A DNA stretch of 7,093 nucleotides from CAIWHR01 sp040007035 (lineage in GTDB: Bacteria > Pseudomonadota > Gammaproteobacteria > Burkholderiales > Casimicrobiaceae): contig JBDTVU010000160.1 of NCBI GenBank assembly GCA_040007035.1, forward strand, positions 1-7,093, read 5' to 3'. A program made the translations under genes and the position numbers. Every line of letters starts with the position of its first letter. The first letter of the stretch is position 1. Positions 1 through 6,386 of the stretch are shown piece after piece. The notes under the pieces are model-generated. The model had not been told where the DNA came from. It saw only the letters and a program-made list of their open reading frames with translations, and did not search any database.

Positions 1-258
1 CAGCGCGCAGCCGCCGAACGCGAAGATCACCGCGTTGGTGTGCAGCGGCCGCAGCCGTCCGTACGACAGCCACGAAACGCCGTCCCAGAGGAAGAAGTCG
101 GGCAGCAGCAGCTGCGCGGCGATGATCACGCCGACCAGCATCCCGACCACACCCCAGACGACGGTCATCAGCGCGAACTGGCGCACCACCGCGTAATTGA
201 ACGTTGCCGCTGCGCTGCCGGCGGTCCTCGTTTCGGCACCCATTGTCGTCGCCCCCAT
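1..258 (-). CDS. ccoN: cbb3-type cytochrome c oxidase subunit I, N-terminal part (cut by window edge)
   Basis: CcoN is the heme b/heme b3-CuB catalytic subunit of the high-affinity cbb3 oxidase in the inner membrane; it reduces oxygen to water at low oxygen tension. Only the first 86 codons are here, read leftward, and the gene continues past base 1. The visible part has the family's typical N-terminus: a short polar leader, the stretch NYAVVRQFALMTVVWGVVG that opens the first membrane helix, and then YGRLRPLHTNAVIFAFGG, whose histidine lies in the region that in this family supplies a low-spin heme ligand. There are two in-frame ATG codons, at 258 and 243. Both have only a G-rich run upstream, so the exact start is uncertain; I took the longer one. 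ccoS lies 119 bp upstream on the same strand, and the gap holds the leader of a predicted FNR-dependent promoter. The family identity is clear from the conserved stretch. Confidence 0.93.
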   Translation of the reverse strand, partial: MGATTMGAETRTAGSAAATFNYAVVRQFALMTVVWGVVGMLVGVIIAAQLLLPDFFLWDGVSWLSYGRLRPLHTNAVIFAFGGCAL

Positions 259-377
259 TCGTTTCGCCCCGCTGCCGCGGAGCCCGCGGTTACGTCTGTC
301 CCCGCACCCGTCGCCCGGTGCCGGCAGCTTGCGGGCCTGTCGCGGCCTGCAACACTCCCATTGTGCAGCGCACGATG
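259..377 (-). other. ccoN 5' leader between ccoS and ccoN
   Basis: This 119-bp gap between the ccoS stop and the ccoN start would be the untranslated leader of ccoN if transcription starts near 368, as the upstream FNR-type promoter predicts. It contains two copies of CCGCGG separated by three bases (275-280 and 284-289). They could form a short 6-bp hairpin about 17 bases before the first candidate ccoN start. A 23-codon ORF (361 down to 290, minus strand) is open here but has no ribosome binding site. No terminator is visible, so read-through from ccoS into ccoN is also possible. Confidence 0.45.
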
Positions 378-416
378 CTACCGGTTCACGGAATCCGGGG
401 AGTTGACCGAAATCAA
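375..416 (-). promoter_or_regulatory. Predicted FNR/ANR-dependent promoter of ccoN, inside ccoS 3' end
   Basis: On the minus strand, bases 416-403 read TTGATTTCGGTCAA, matching 9 of 10 positions of the FNR/ANR consensus TTGAT-N4-ATCAA. A -10-like hexamer TAGCAT (4 of 6) lies at 380-375. The centre-to-centre distance of 32 bp is what a class II FNR promoter needs, with the box at about -41.5. The start point would be near 368, about 110 bases before ccoN. The box lies within the last codons of ccoS (around Leu60-Asn64), and the TAG of the -10 hexamer is the ccoS stop codon. cbb3 operons are commonly under FNR/ANR/FixK control. That it works as a promoter is inferred. Confidence 0.7.
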
Positions 417-593
417 TGCGGCCGGCGGCGTTTTCTGCTTGTCCGCGACGGGCGTGTCGTCGTCGGCGAGGATCCGGTGCGCCGGGCCTTCGAGATCGTC
501 GAACTGGCCGCTTCTCACCGACCACCAGAAACCGGCGCCGATCAGCAGCGCCAGCACGACCGACAGTGGAATGAGCAGCAGCAGGATGTCCAT
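378..593 (-). CDS. ccoS: cbb3-type oxidase assembly protein CcoS
   Basis: CcoS is a small inner-membrane protein needed for maturation of the cbb3 oxidase; in other bacteria its loss gives an oxidase lacking heme b and CuB cofactors. This copy has 71 residues: one N-terminal membrane helix (about residues 3-24, a run of Leu, Ile, Val and Ala), then the family signature SVRSGQFDDLEGPAHRILADD (about residues 25-45, beginning SVRSGQFDD), and a polar tail. The ATG at 593 starts 10 bp after the ccoI stop. It has no good Shine-Dalgarno sequence, so translation is probably coupled to ccoI. The last codons overlap the predicted FNR box and -10 element for ccoN, so the tail sequence does double duty. 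Identity is firm from the signature and from its position between ccoI and ccoN. Confidence 0.93.
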   Translation of the reverse strand: MDILLLLIPLSVVLALLIGAGFWWSVRSGQFDDLEGPAHRILADDDTPVADKQKTPPAALISVNSPDSVNR

Positions 594-603
594 CGGGTGG
601 CCG

Positions 604-3147
604 TTACGAGCGTTCGGCATCGTACGCCGCGCCGGCGCGGCCGATCGCCGCAGCCGGCCGCGGCACGCGAATCCGCGCGACGCGCACCGCGTTGCCGACG
701 ACGACGAGCGAGGACACCGACATGCCGAGCGCGGCGACGAGCGGCGTGACGAAGCCGAACGCGGCCGCCGGAATCGCGATCGCATTGTAGGCGAACGCCC
801 ACGCGAGATTCTGGCGCACGACGGCGAGCGTGCGTCGGGCATGACCGATCGCATCGGCGATCCGCGGCAGTGCATCGGACAGCACGACGACGTCGGCGGC
901 CCACTGCGCCAGCGGCGTCGCGCTGCCGAGGCTGATCGACACCTGCGCCTGCGCCAGCGACGGCGCGTCGTTGACGCCGTCGCCGACCATCGCCACGATG
1001 GCGCCGCCCGCCTGCAGCGCAGCGATCGCCGCGCGCTTGTCCTCGGGCAACGCATCGGCGCGTGCATCGGCGATGCCGACGGCGCCGGCCACCGCCGCGA
1101 CCGCCGGCGCACGGTCGCCGGACAAGAGCACGGGGACGATCCCCATCGCGGCCAGCGAGCGCACCAGCGCCGCCGCACCCGGACGCAGCGCGTCGCCCAG
1201 CGCGAACAGCGCGACGATGCCGCGCTCGTCGCCCAACGCCACCAGCGTCGACGCCAACGACGCATCGGCAGCGTCGGACGGCACGTCTGCGCCGGACAGC
1301 GCGGCGGCGAACGCCGGCCGGCCGAGCCGAAGCCGCCGGCCGGCCACCGTGCCTTCGACGCCCTGCCCCGGCACCGTGCGCAACGCGTCCGCATGGGCGG
1401 GCGGCATGGCCCCCGCCGCGGCCCGCAGCGCGCGGCCGAGCGGGTGCTCCGATTGCGCCTCGAGTCCCGCTGCCAGCGCGAGCACGCCCTCCGCCGTTTC
1501 GCCGCCCTGCGGAATCGTCCGTTCGAGCGTCGCCTGCCCGGCGGTCAGCGTCCCCGTCTTGTCGAAGACGACGTGGGTGACACGTGCCAGCGTCTCCAGT
1601 GCATCGGCGCGGGCGACGATGACGTGGCGCCGTCCGAGCGCGCCGACGGCAGCGGCGAGCGCGGCGGGCGTGGCCAGCGACAGCGCGCAGGGGCACGACA
1701 CGACGAGGACGGCGAAGGTGACGGCGAGCGCGCGCGCCGGCTCGAAATGCCACCACAGCGCCGCGGTCAACGCGGCCAGCGCCAGCAACGCGCCGACGAA
1801 GCATGCAGCGACGCGGTCCGCCACGCGCGCGACGCGCGGGCGTTCCGACGCCGCGCGCTCGGACAGCCGCAGGACGGCGGCGAGCCGCGTCGCCTCGCCT
1901 GCCGCGGTGACCCGGACGACCAGCGCATCGTCGGTGACGACGCTTCCGGCGAGCACCGCGGCATCCGGCATCTTCGCCACCGGTCGCGACTCGCCGGTCA
2001 GGATCGCCTCCTCGACGTTCGCGCAGCCCTCGACGACGACGCCGTCGGCCGGAATCGTCGCACCGGGCCGCACCAGCACGAGATCGCCGGCGGCAAGCGT
2101 GGCAGCGCCGACCGTCTCGACATCGCGCGCAGGCCACAAAGCGAGCCGCTCCGCCGTCGCCGGGCGCGCCCGCGCGACCACCTCGATCGCGTCACCGGCG
2201 CGCCGCCGCGCAACCAGCTCGACGTATCGCGCGACGAGCAGGAGCGCGATGAACATCGTCACCGAGTCGTAGTAGACGGCACCGTCTCCGCCAAACGTCG
2301 CCCACGCGCTTGCCGCAAACGCGGCGGCAATGCCGAGCGCCACCGGCACGTCCATGCCGGGGCGCAGCATCCGGAAGTCGCGCCATGCGCCGCGGAAGAA
2401 CGGCGCCGCCGAATACAGGAGCGCCGGCATCGTCAGCGTCAGGCTGGCCCATTCGAGAAGGCGCCGGTGCGCAGGCTCGACGCCGTCGACGGTGACGTAG
2501 GTCGGCACCGCGAACATCATCACCTGCATCATGGCCAACAGCGCGACCGCCATCCGCAGCAGCATCGTCCGCGACTCGTGCGCGACCAGCGCCTCGCGCC
2601 GCGCCGGATCGTACGGATACGCGCGGTAGCCGATCGCAACGACCGCGCGCAGCACGTCGGACAGCCGCGTCGCGGCGGGATCCCAGACCAGGCGCGCGCG
2701 ACGCGTTGCAAAATTGACGGAGAACGCGGCGACGCCGGGCTGCCGCGCGAGCCACGATTCGGTCAGCCACACGCAGGCGCCGCAATGCAGGCCCTCCAGC
2801 AGCAGCGAGATTTCGCGTCGGCCGCCGTCGGCGTCGCGGACGAGACCCACCTGTGCCGCGGCGTCGTCCCACGCCGTCCATTCGTCGCCGTGCGCAGTCT
2901 CCGGGCCCGGCCGGCCGGCAGCCGCGGTGCGCCGGTCGTAGAACGCGTCGAGCCCGGCAGCGTCGATCGTCTGCGCGACGGCGAGGCACCCGCCGCAGCA
3001 GAAGCTCCGCGGCGCGCCGTGCAGCGTCGCGCGCCACCGTTGAGGCTCCGGATTCGGGCTGCCGCAGTGATAGCACGTCGCTTCGGCGGTCGCCGCGGGC
3101 AGGTCGGCAACGGGCGGCGCGCGCAGGGCGGTGGCAGGCGAGGACAT
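604..3147 (-). CDS. ccoI: Copper-translocating P1B-type ATPase for cbb3 oxidase assembly
   Basis: CcoI (FixI) is an inner-membrane P1B-1 ATPase that exports Cu(I) to the periplasm for the CuB site of cbb3 oxidase. The 847-residue protein shows in order: an N-terminal cysteine-rich domain with CYHC (25-28) and FCCGGC (49-54), typical of the CcoI group; a heavy-metal-associated domain with HCGAC (Cys122, Cys125); several membrane helices from about 197; the actuator motif TGES (384-387); the membrane copper-site CPC (485-487); the phosphorylation motif DKTGT (529-533, Asp529); the nucleotide-binding His-Pro (568-569); and GDGVNDAP (722-729). The last two helices carry the Cu(I) signature residues Tyr-Asn and MSVSS. 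I chose the ATG at 3147; the frame stays open to a TTG at 3183, but that overlaps the predicted promoter. No Shine-Dalgarno sequence precedes 3147. The gene is followed by ccoS after 10 bp. Everything needed for activity is present. Confidence 0.95.
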   Translation of the reverse strand: MSSPATALRAPPVADLPAATAEATCYHCGSPNPEPQRWRATLHGAPRSFCCGGCLAVAQTIDAAGLDAFYDRRTAAAGRPGPETAHGDEWTAWDDAAAQVGLVRDADGGRREISLLLEGLHCGACVWLTESWLARQPGVAAFSVNFATRRARLVWDPAATRLSDVLRAVVAIGYRAYPYDPARREALVAHESRTMLLRMAVALLAMMQVMMFAVPTYVTVDGVEPAHRRLLEWASLTLTMPALLYSAAPFFRGAWRDFRMLRPGMDVPVALGIAAAFAASAWATFGGDGAVYYDSVTMFIALLLVARYVELVARRRAGDAIEVVARARPATAERLALWPARDVETVGAATLAAGDLVLVRPGATIPADGVVVEGCANVEEAILTGESRPVAKMPDAAVLAGSVVTDDALVVRVTAAGEATRLAAVLRLSERAASERPRVARVADRVAACFVGALLALAALTAALWWHFEPARALAVTFAVLVVSCPCALSLATPAALAAAVGALGRRHVIVARADALETLARVTHVVFDKTGTLTAGQATLERTIPQGGETAEGVLALAAGLEAQSEHPLGRALRAAAGAMPPAHADALRTVPGQGVEGTVAGRRLRLGRPAFAAALSGADVPSDAADASLASTLVALGDERGIVALFALGDALRPGAAALVRSLAAMGIVPVLLSGDRAPAVAAVAGAVGIADARADALPEDKRAAIAALQAGGAIVAMVGDGVNDAPSLAQAQVSISLGSATPLAQWAADVVVLSDALPRIADAIGHARRTLAVVRQNLAWAFAYNAIAIPAAAFGFVTPLVAALGMSVSSLVVVGNAVRVARIRVPRPAAAIGRAGAAYDAERS

Positions 3148-3154
3148 CCGGCCC

Positions 3155-3183
3155 AATCTACGATGCGCCACCCGGCCGGTCAA
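3155..3183 (-). promoter_or_regulatory. Predicted sigma70-type promoter of ccoI
   Basis: On the minus strand, TTGACC (3183-3178; 5 of 6 with TTGACA) and TAGATT (3160-3155; 4 of 6 with TATAAT) are separated by exactly 17 bp. Transcription would start at about 3148-3147, essentially at the ccoI ATG, which also lacks a Shine-Dalgarno sequence. The FNR box at 3223-3236 would then be centred at about -81.5 to -82.5, one of the helical positions used by class I FNR promoters. The spacing is good, but the hexamers are short and the function is inferred. Confidence 0.5.
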
Positions 3184-3222
3184 CGCCGGATCCGCACGCC
3201 CTTGACCGCCGCCAGCGCCCCG

Positions 3223-3263
3223 TTGATTTCAGTCAACGTCGACCCGGTGCCGAGGGGCATAAT
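3223..3263 (+). promoter_or_regulatory. FNR/ANR box and class II promoter of the usp gene
   Basis: Bases 3223-3236 read TTGATTTCAGTCAA, 9 of 10 matches to TTGAT-N4-ATCAA. A -10 element CATAAT (5 of 6) lies at 3258-3263. The 31-bp centre-to-centre distance fits an FNR-activated class II promoter starting near 3270. There is no recognisable -35 element, as expected when an activator does its work. The box is nearly palindromic and also lies upstream of the divergent ccoI. It differs from the box before ccoN by one base in 14. Confidence 0.72.
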
Positions 3264-3282
3264 GAGTCAGTTTCATCGTGTC

Positions 3283-3288
3283 GAGGAG
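3283..3288 (+). promoter_or_regulatory. Ribosome binding site of usp
   Basis: GAGGAG lies 6 bases before the ATG at 3295. It fixes this as the start of the stress protein gene and rules out the long upstream extension that is open in the same frame across the antisense strand of ccoI. Confidence 0.85.
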
Positions 3289-3294
3289 CGGATC

Positions 3295-3738
3295 ATGTAC
3301 AAGAACATCCTGGTTGCCACCGACGGGTCCAAGCTCTCTGAAAAGGCGGTGACGCACGCGATCGACCTCGCCAAAGCCGTCGGCGCGAAGATGACGATTT
3401 TCTACGCTGCGCCCGATTACCCGCTACCCGCGTACGCGGACGGCGTCGTCTACGAGCCGGTGTCGCGGAAGGAGTACGCGAAGCTCGCCGCCGCCGACGC
3501 CGAGAAGATCCTGGACGCCGCCGCGGCGAAGGCAGCGACCGCCGGCGTCGCCACGGCGACCGCCTACACGATCGCCGCCGCGCCTTGGGAAGCGATCCTG
3601 GCCGGCGCGAAAAAGCACAAGTGCGACGCGATCGTGATGGCCTCGCACGGCCGCCGCGGCATGTCGGCGCTCCTGCTCGGCAGCGAAACGCAGAAGGTCC
3701 TGACGCACAGCAAGCTGCCGGTGATCGTCGTCCGATAA
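3295..3738 (+). CDS. Universal stress protein, UspA family (single domain)
   Basis: This is a 147-residue soluble single-domain Usp, the usual length for the family. The N-terminus MYKNILVATDGS is the first strand and loop, with Asp10 at the position that contacts the adenine base in ATP-binding members. The C-terminal nucleotide-binding loop is ASHGRRGMSALLLGS (116-130). It keeps the second glycine, nine spacer residues and the final Gly-Ser of the family pattern G-x2-G-x9-G(S/T), but has Ala in place of the first Gly. It therefore belongs with the ATP-binding type, although binding is not proven. The exact role of such proteins is mostly unknown; related ones are induced by starvation or low oxygen. 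The gene diverges from ccoI, has its own strong ribosome binding site and FNR-type promoter, and ends in an intrinsic terminator, so it is probably a single-gene transcript induced when oxygen is scarce. Confidence 0.93.
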   Translation: MYKNILVATDGSKLSEKAVTHAIDLAKAVGAKMTIFYAAPDYPLPAYADGVVYEPVSRKEYAKLAAADAEKILDAAAAKAATAGVATATAYTIAAAPWEAILAGAKKHKCDAIVMASHGRRGMSALLLGSETQKVLTHSKLPVIVVR

Positions 3739-3775
3739 AGCGGATGCGCGGGGCTTCCCGGCCCCGCCGCCGCCC

Positions 3776-3809
3776 CCGGGGGCGCCCGCTGCGGCGCCCC
3801 CGGTCTTTT
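3776..3809 (+). terminator. Rho-independent terminator after usp
   Basis: A perfect 11-bp stem (CCGGGGGCGCC at 3776-3786 with GGCGCCCCCGG at 3793-3803) closes a 6-base loop and is followed directly by TCTTTT (3804-3809). A smaller hairpin, CGGGGC/GCCCCG (3749-3754 with 3761-3766), comes just before it. It separates usp from the proS operon. The opposite strand has no T-run at the matching place, so it works in one direction only. Confidence 0.93.
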
Positions 3810-3949
3810 CAGCTTGCCGATGCCGCGAAGGAGAGCATGGCGTACGTGAACGCTGCCGCGAAGGCGCGTGACGCGGCGCCCCGCGCCCCGCGCGCGACGA
3901 GCGCGCCCTGACGTCCGTCCGCGGCGAGCGCCGGGGCGCTGCGGCCCGT

Positions 3950-3960
3950 TGCTATACAAT
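3950..3960 (+). promoter_or_regulatory. Probable -10 region of the proS promoter
   Basis: The AT-rich island TTGCTATACAAT ends at 3960 and contains TACAAT (3955-3960, 5 of 6 with TATAAT). An overlapping alternative is TATACA with an extended TG two bases upstream (TG at 3950-3951). It stands out in otherwise GC-rich DNA, 28 bp before the proS ATG and downstream of the usp terminator. No clear -35 hexamer is visible at the right distance. Confidence 0.55.
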
Positions 3961-3987
3961 CCGGATTTCCCCAAGAAAAACAGCACC

Positions 3988-5718
3988 ATGCGCATTTCCA
4001 AGTTCTATGTACAGACGCTGAAGGAAGCCCCTGCCGAAGCGGAGATCGCGAGCCAGAAGCTGATGCTGCGCGCCGGGCTGATCAAGAAGGCGAGCTCGGG
4101 CATCTACACGTGGATGCCGCTCGGCCTGATCACGCTGCGCCGGGTCGAGCAGGTCGTGCGCGAGGAGATGAACCGCGCCGGCGCGATCGAGGTCTACATG
4201 CCGCACGTCGTGCCGTCCGAGCTGTGGCAGGAGACGGGCCGCTGGGACAAGTTCGGCCCGCAACTCCTGAAGATCCGCGACCGGCAGGAGCGCGACTTCC
4301 TGTTCGGCCCGACGCACGAGGAGGTCATCACCGACATCGTGAGGAAGGACATCCGCAGCTACCGCCAACTGCCGGTCAACCTCTACCAGATCCAGATCAA
4401 GTTCAGGGACGAGATCCGGCCGCGGTTCGGCGTGATGCGCGGACGCGAGTTCCTGATGAAGGATGCGTACTCGTTCGACGTCGACCGTGACGCGCTGATG
4501 GCGAGCTACCGCGCGATGTACGCCGCGTACGAGCGGATCTTCACCCGCCTCGGCCTCAGGTTCCGCGCGGTCGAGGCCGACACCGGCGCGATCGGCGGCT
4601 TCGCGTCGCACGAGTTCCAGGTGCTCGCCGACTCCGGCGAGGATGCGATCGCGTGGTGCCCGGCGTCGCAGTACGCGGCGAACGTCGAGCAGGCGGAAGC
4701 GGTGGCGCCGCCGACGCCGCGTCCGGCGCCTGCCGCGCCGATGCAGAAGGTGCCCACGCCCGGCCAGGCGACGTGCGAGGAAGTCGCCGCGTTGCTCGGC
4801 CTGACGCTCGCGCGCACGGTGAAGTGCATCATGCTCGCCGTCGACACCGAGGGCCTGCCGGCACGGGTCTTCATGCTGCTCTTGCGCGGCGACCACACGC
4901 TGAATGAAGTGAAGGCCGGCAAGATCGCCGAGCTCGGCGGATTCCGCTGGGCAACCGAAGCCGAGATCCGCGCGGCGATCGGCGCCCCTCCCGGCTATCT
5001 CGGCCCGGTCGGCATACCGAAAGAACTGACGCTGATCGTCGACCGCTCGGTGGCCGTCATGGGCGACTTCGTCTGCGGCGCCAACGAGTCGGACTTCCAC
5101 CTGCGCGACGTGAACTTCGGCCGCGATTGCCGCGAGCCGGACCGGGTCGCCGACCTGCGCAACGTCGTCGCCGGCGACACGTCGCCCGACGGCAAGGGGA
5201 CGCTCGAGATCCTGCGCGGAATCGAGGTCGGCCACGTGTTCGCGCTGGGGACCCGCTATTCGGAGGCGATGGGTGCAACTTATCTCGACGCGGCCGGTCA
5301 ATCCCACCTGATCGAGATGGGCTGTTACGGGATCGGCGTCACCCGCGTCGTCGCCGCGGCGATCGAGCAGAACCACGACACGCGCGGCATCATCTGGCCC
5401 GAGGCGATGGCGCCGTTCGCGGTGGCGATCGCGCCCGTCGGCTACGACCGCAACGAGGCGGTGAAGACGCTGGCCGACCGGCTGCACGACGAGCTCGCCG
5501 CGGCGGGCGTCGAGGTGCTGCTCGACGACCGTGGCGAGCGCCCCGGCGTGATGTTTGCGGATCTGGAGCTGATCGGCATCCCGCACCGGATCACGATCGG
5601 CGACCGCGGCCTGAAGGAAGGCAACGTCGAATACCAGTCGCGTCGCGACACGACGGCCACCGCGGTGCCGGTCGCGGAGATCGCAGCGTTCGTCAAGGGA
5701 AAACTCGCTCGCGCATGA
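3988..5718 (+). CDS. proS: Prolyl-tRNA synthetase, bacterial type with editing domain
   Basis: This class II aminoacyl-tRNA synthetase charges tRNA(Pro) with proline in the cytoplasm. The 576-residue length is normal for the bacterial form. The N-terminus KFYVQTLKEAPAEAEIASQK is typical and fixes the ATG at 3988; the frame is open further upstream, but that part is not protein-like. Motif 1 lies around residues 52-75. Motif 2 is KFRDEIRPRFGVMRGREFLM (about 138-157), and motif 3 is GCYGIGVTRVVAAAIE (about 445-460). Between motifs 2 and 3 is the YbaK-like insertion (about 220-405) that hydrolyses mischarged Ala-tRNA(Pro). It has Lys279 in ARTVKC, the lysine important for editing in the E. coli enzyme, so editing looks intact. 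The C-terminal anticodon-binding domain follows from about 475. A proline-rich linker (241-258) precedes the editing domain. No strong ribosome binding site is visible before the ATG. The stop overlaps the start of the next gene by 4 bases. Confidence 0.97.
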   Translation: MRISKFYVQTLKEAPAEAEIASQKLMLRAGLIKKASSGIYTWMPLGLITLRRVEQVVREEMNRAGAIEVYMPHVVPSELWQETGRWDKFGPQLLKIRDRQERDFLFGPTHEEVITDIVRKDIRSYRQLPVNLYQIQIKFRDEIRPRFGVMRGREFLMKDAYSFDVDRDALMASYRAMYAAYERIFTRLGLRFRAVEADTGAIGGFASHEFQVLADSGEDAIAWCPASQYAANVEQAEAVAPPTPRPAPAAPMQKVPTPGQATCEEVAALLGLTLARTVKCIMLAVDTEGLPARVFMLLLRGDHTLNEVKAGKIAELGGFRWATEAEIRAAIGAPPGYLGPVGIPKELTLIVDRSVAVMGDFVCGANESDFHLRDVNFGRDCREPDRVADLRNVVAGDTSPDGKGTLEILRGIEVGHVFALGTRYSEAMGATYLDAAGQSHLIEMGCYGIGVTRVVAAAIEQNHDTRGIIWPEAMAPFAVAIAPVGYDRNEAVKTLADRLHDELAAAGVEVLLDDRGERPGVMFADLELIGIPHRITIGDRGLKEGNVEYQSRRDTTATAVPVAEIAAFVKGKLARA

Positions 5719-6386
5719 CGCAGCAAGGCATCCGCCGCTCGTTCGTGTACCCGGCCCTCGCGGCCGCGGTGGCGCTCGCGCCGCTGCCGGCGCAGGCCGG
5801 CGCGCAGATCGAGGAACAACTGGCGCCGTCGGTTGCGGCCGGGCTGCAGCGCGAGATCTCCGACGCGCCGATCGCCGCCGATTACGTCAACCGCGCCGAC
5901 CTGCAGCCGTGGCTCGTCGAGATGTCGCGCCGGCTCGCGCCGCGGATGCCCGACGAGCGCGAGCGCCGCGAGCTCCTCGCCACCATCCATTACGAGGCGC
6001 GGCGCGCGGGCCTCGACCCGCAGCTGGTGCTCGGCGTCATGCACCACGAGAGCGGCTTCAAGAAGTTCGCGGTGTCGCCGGTCGGTGCCCGCGGCTTCAT
6101 GCAGGTGATGCCGTTCTGGGTGAAGCAGATCGGCTCGCCCGACCAGAACCTGTTCAACCTGCGCATCAACCTTCGCTACGGCTGCGTGATCCTGCGCCAC
6201 TACCTCGCCATCGAGAGCGGAGACCTCTATCGCGCGCTGGGCCGCTACAACGGCAGCCTCGGACGGCCGGAATACCCGAGTGCCGTCGTCGCCGCGATAA
6301 GCCGCCACTGGCACTGGGATCAACTGCCGGCGACGAATGTCGGCACCGCCGCCGGGCCCATCGCTGCGCCCATCTCCGCGCGGTGA
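5715..6386 (+). CDS. Secreted lytic transglycosylase (SLT domain)
   Basis: This enzyme should cleave the glycan strands of peptidoglycan in the periplasm with formation of 1,6-anhydro-muramic acid. The 223-residue precursor starts with a signal peptide: Arg-Arg at 7-8, a hydrophobic core at about 11-25, and a likely signal peptidase I site after PLPAQA (residue 28). The SLT-fold catalytic domain begins near residue 85. The catalytic Glu is expected to be Glu112 in HHESGF, followed by ARGFMQVMPFW (125-135), the NLR...YG segment (148-156) and RYNGS (177-181), all typical of the family. The family usually has a different residue pair before this Glu-Ser, but the Glu-Ser itself is kept. The ATG sits in an ATGA overlap with the proS stop, so translation is probably coupled; a weak AAGGGA lies 14 bases upstream. 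The pairing with proS is familiar in betaproteobacteria. The natural substrate and the role in growth or division cannot be told from the sequence. Confidence 0.92.
   Translation: MTQQGIRRSFVYPALAAAVALAPLPAQAGAQIEEQLAPSVAAGLQREISDAPIAADYVNRADLQPWLVEMSRRLAPRMPDERERRELLATIHYEARRAGLDPQLVLGVMHHESGFKKFAVSPVGARGFMQVMPFWVKQIGSPDQNLFNLRINLRYGCVILRHYLAIESGDLYRALGRYNGSLGRPEYPSAVVAAISRHWHWDQLPATNVGTAAGPIAAPISAR

Noticed and set aside
290..361. A 23-residue leader ORF on the minus strand between the predicted ccoN start point and ccoN
   Set aside because: No ribosome binding site and no regulatory codon run such as consecutive identical amino acids; it is short enough to occur by chance.
40..3294. A very long plus-strand open frame antisense to ccoN, ccoS and ccoI, in frame with usp
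   Set aside because: It is the shadow of real minus-strand genes in GC-rich DNA: its translation is arginine-rich and low in complexity, while ccoI opposite has every P1B ATPase motif. The usp start is fixed by a strong ribosome binding site at 3283-3288.
3837..3911. A 24-codon plus-strand ORF (MAYVNAAAKARDAAPRAP...) preceded by AAGGAG
   Set aside because: The AAGGAG is only 3 bases from the ATG, too close to be efficient. The peptide is Ala/Arg/Pro-rich as expected by chance, and the ORF lies between a terminator and the proS promoter with no promoter of its own.
3811..3950. A short minus-strand reading frame ending in ...FTYAMLSFAASAS just before the usp terminator
   Set aside because: No convincing start, no ribosome binding site, and the residues upstream look like random GC-rich translation. 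Not enough to call a gene or a remnant.
3952..5586. A long minus-strand open frame opposite proS
   Set aside because: It mirrors proS codon structure, and the translation is rich in Arg, Asp, Val and His with no recognisable domain; proS on the plus strand is complete.
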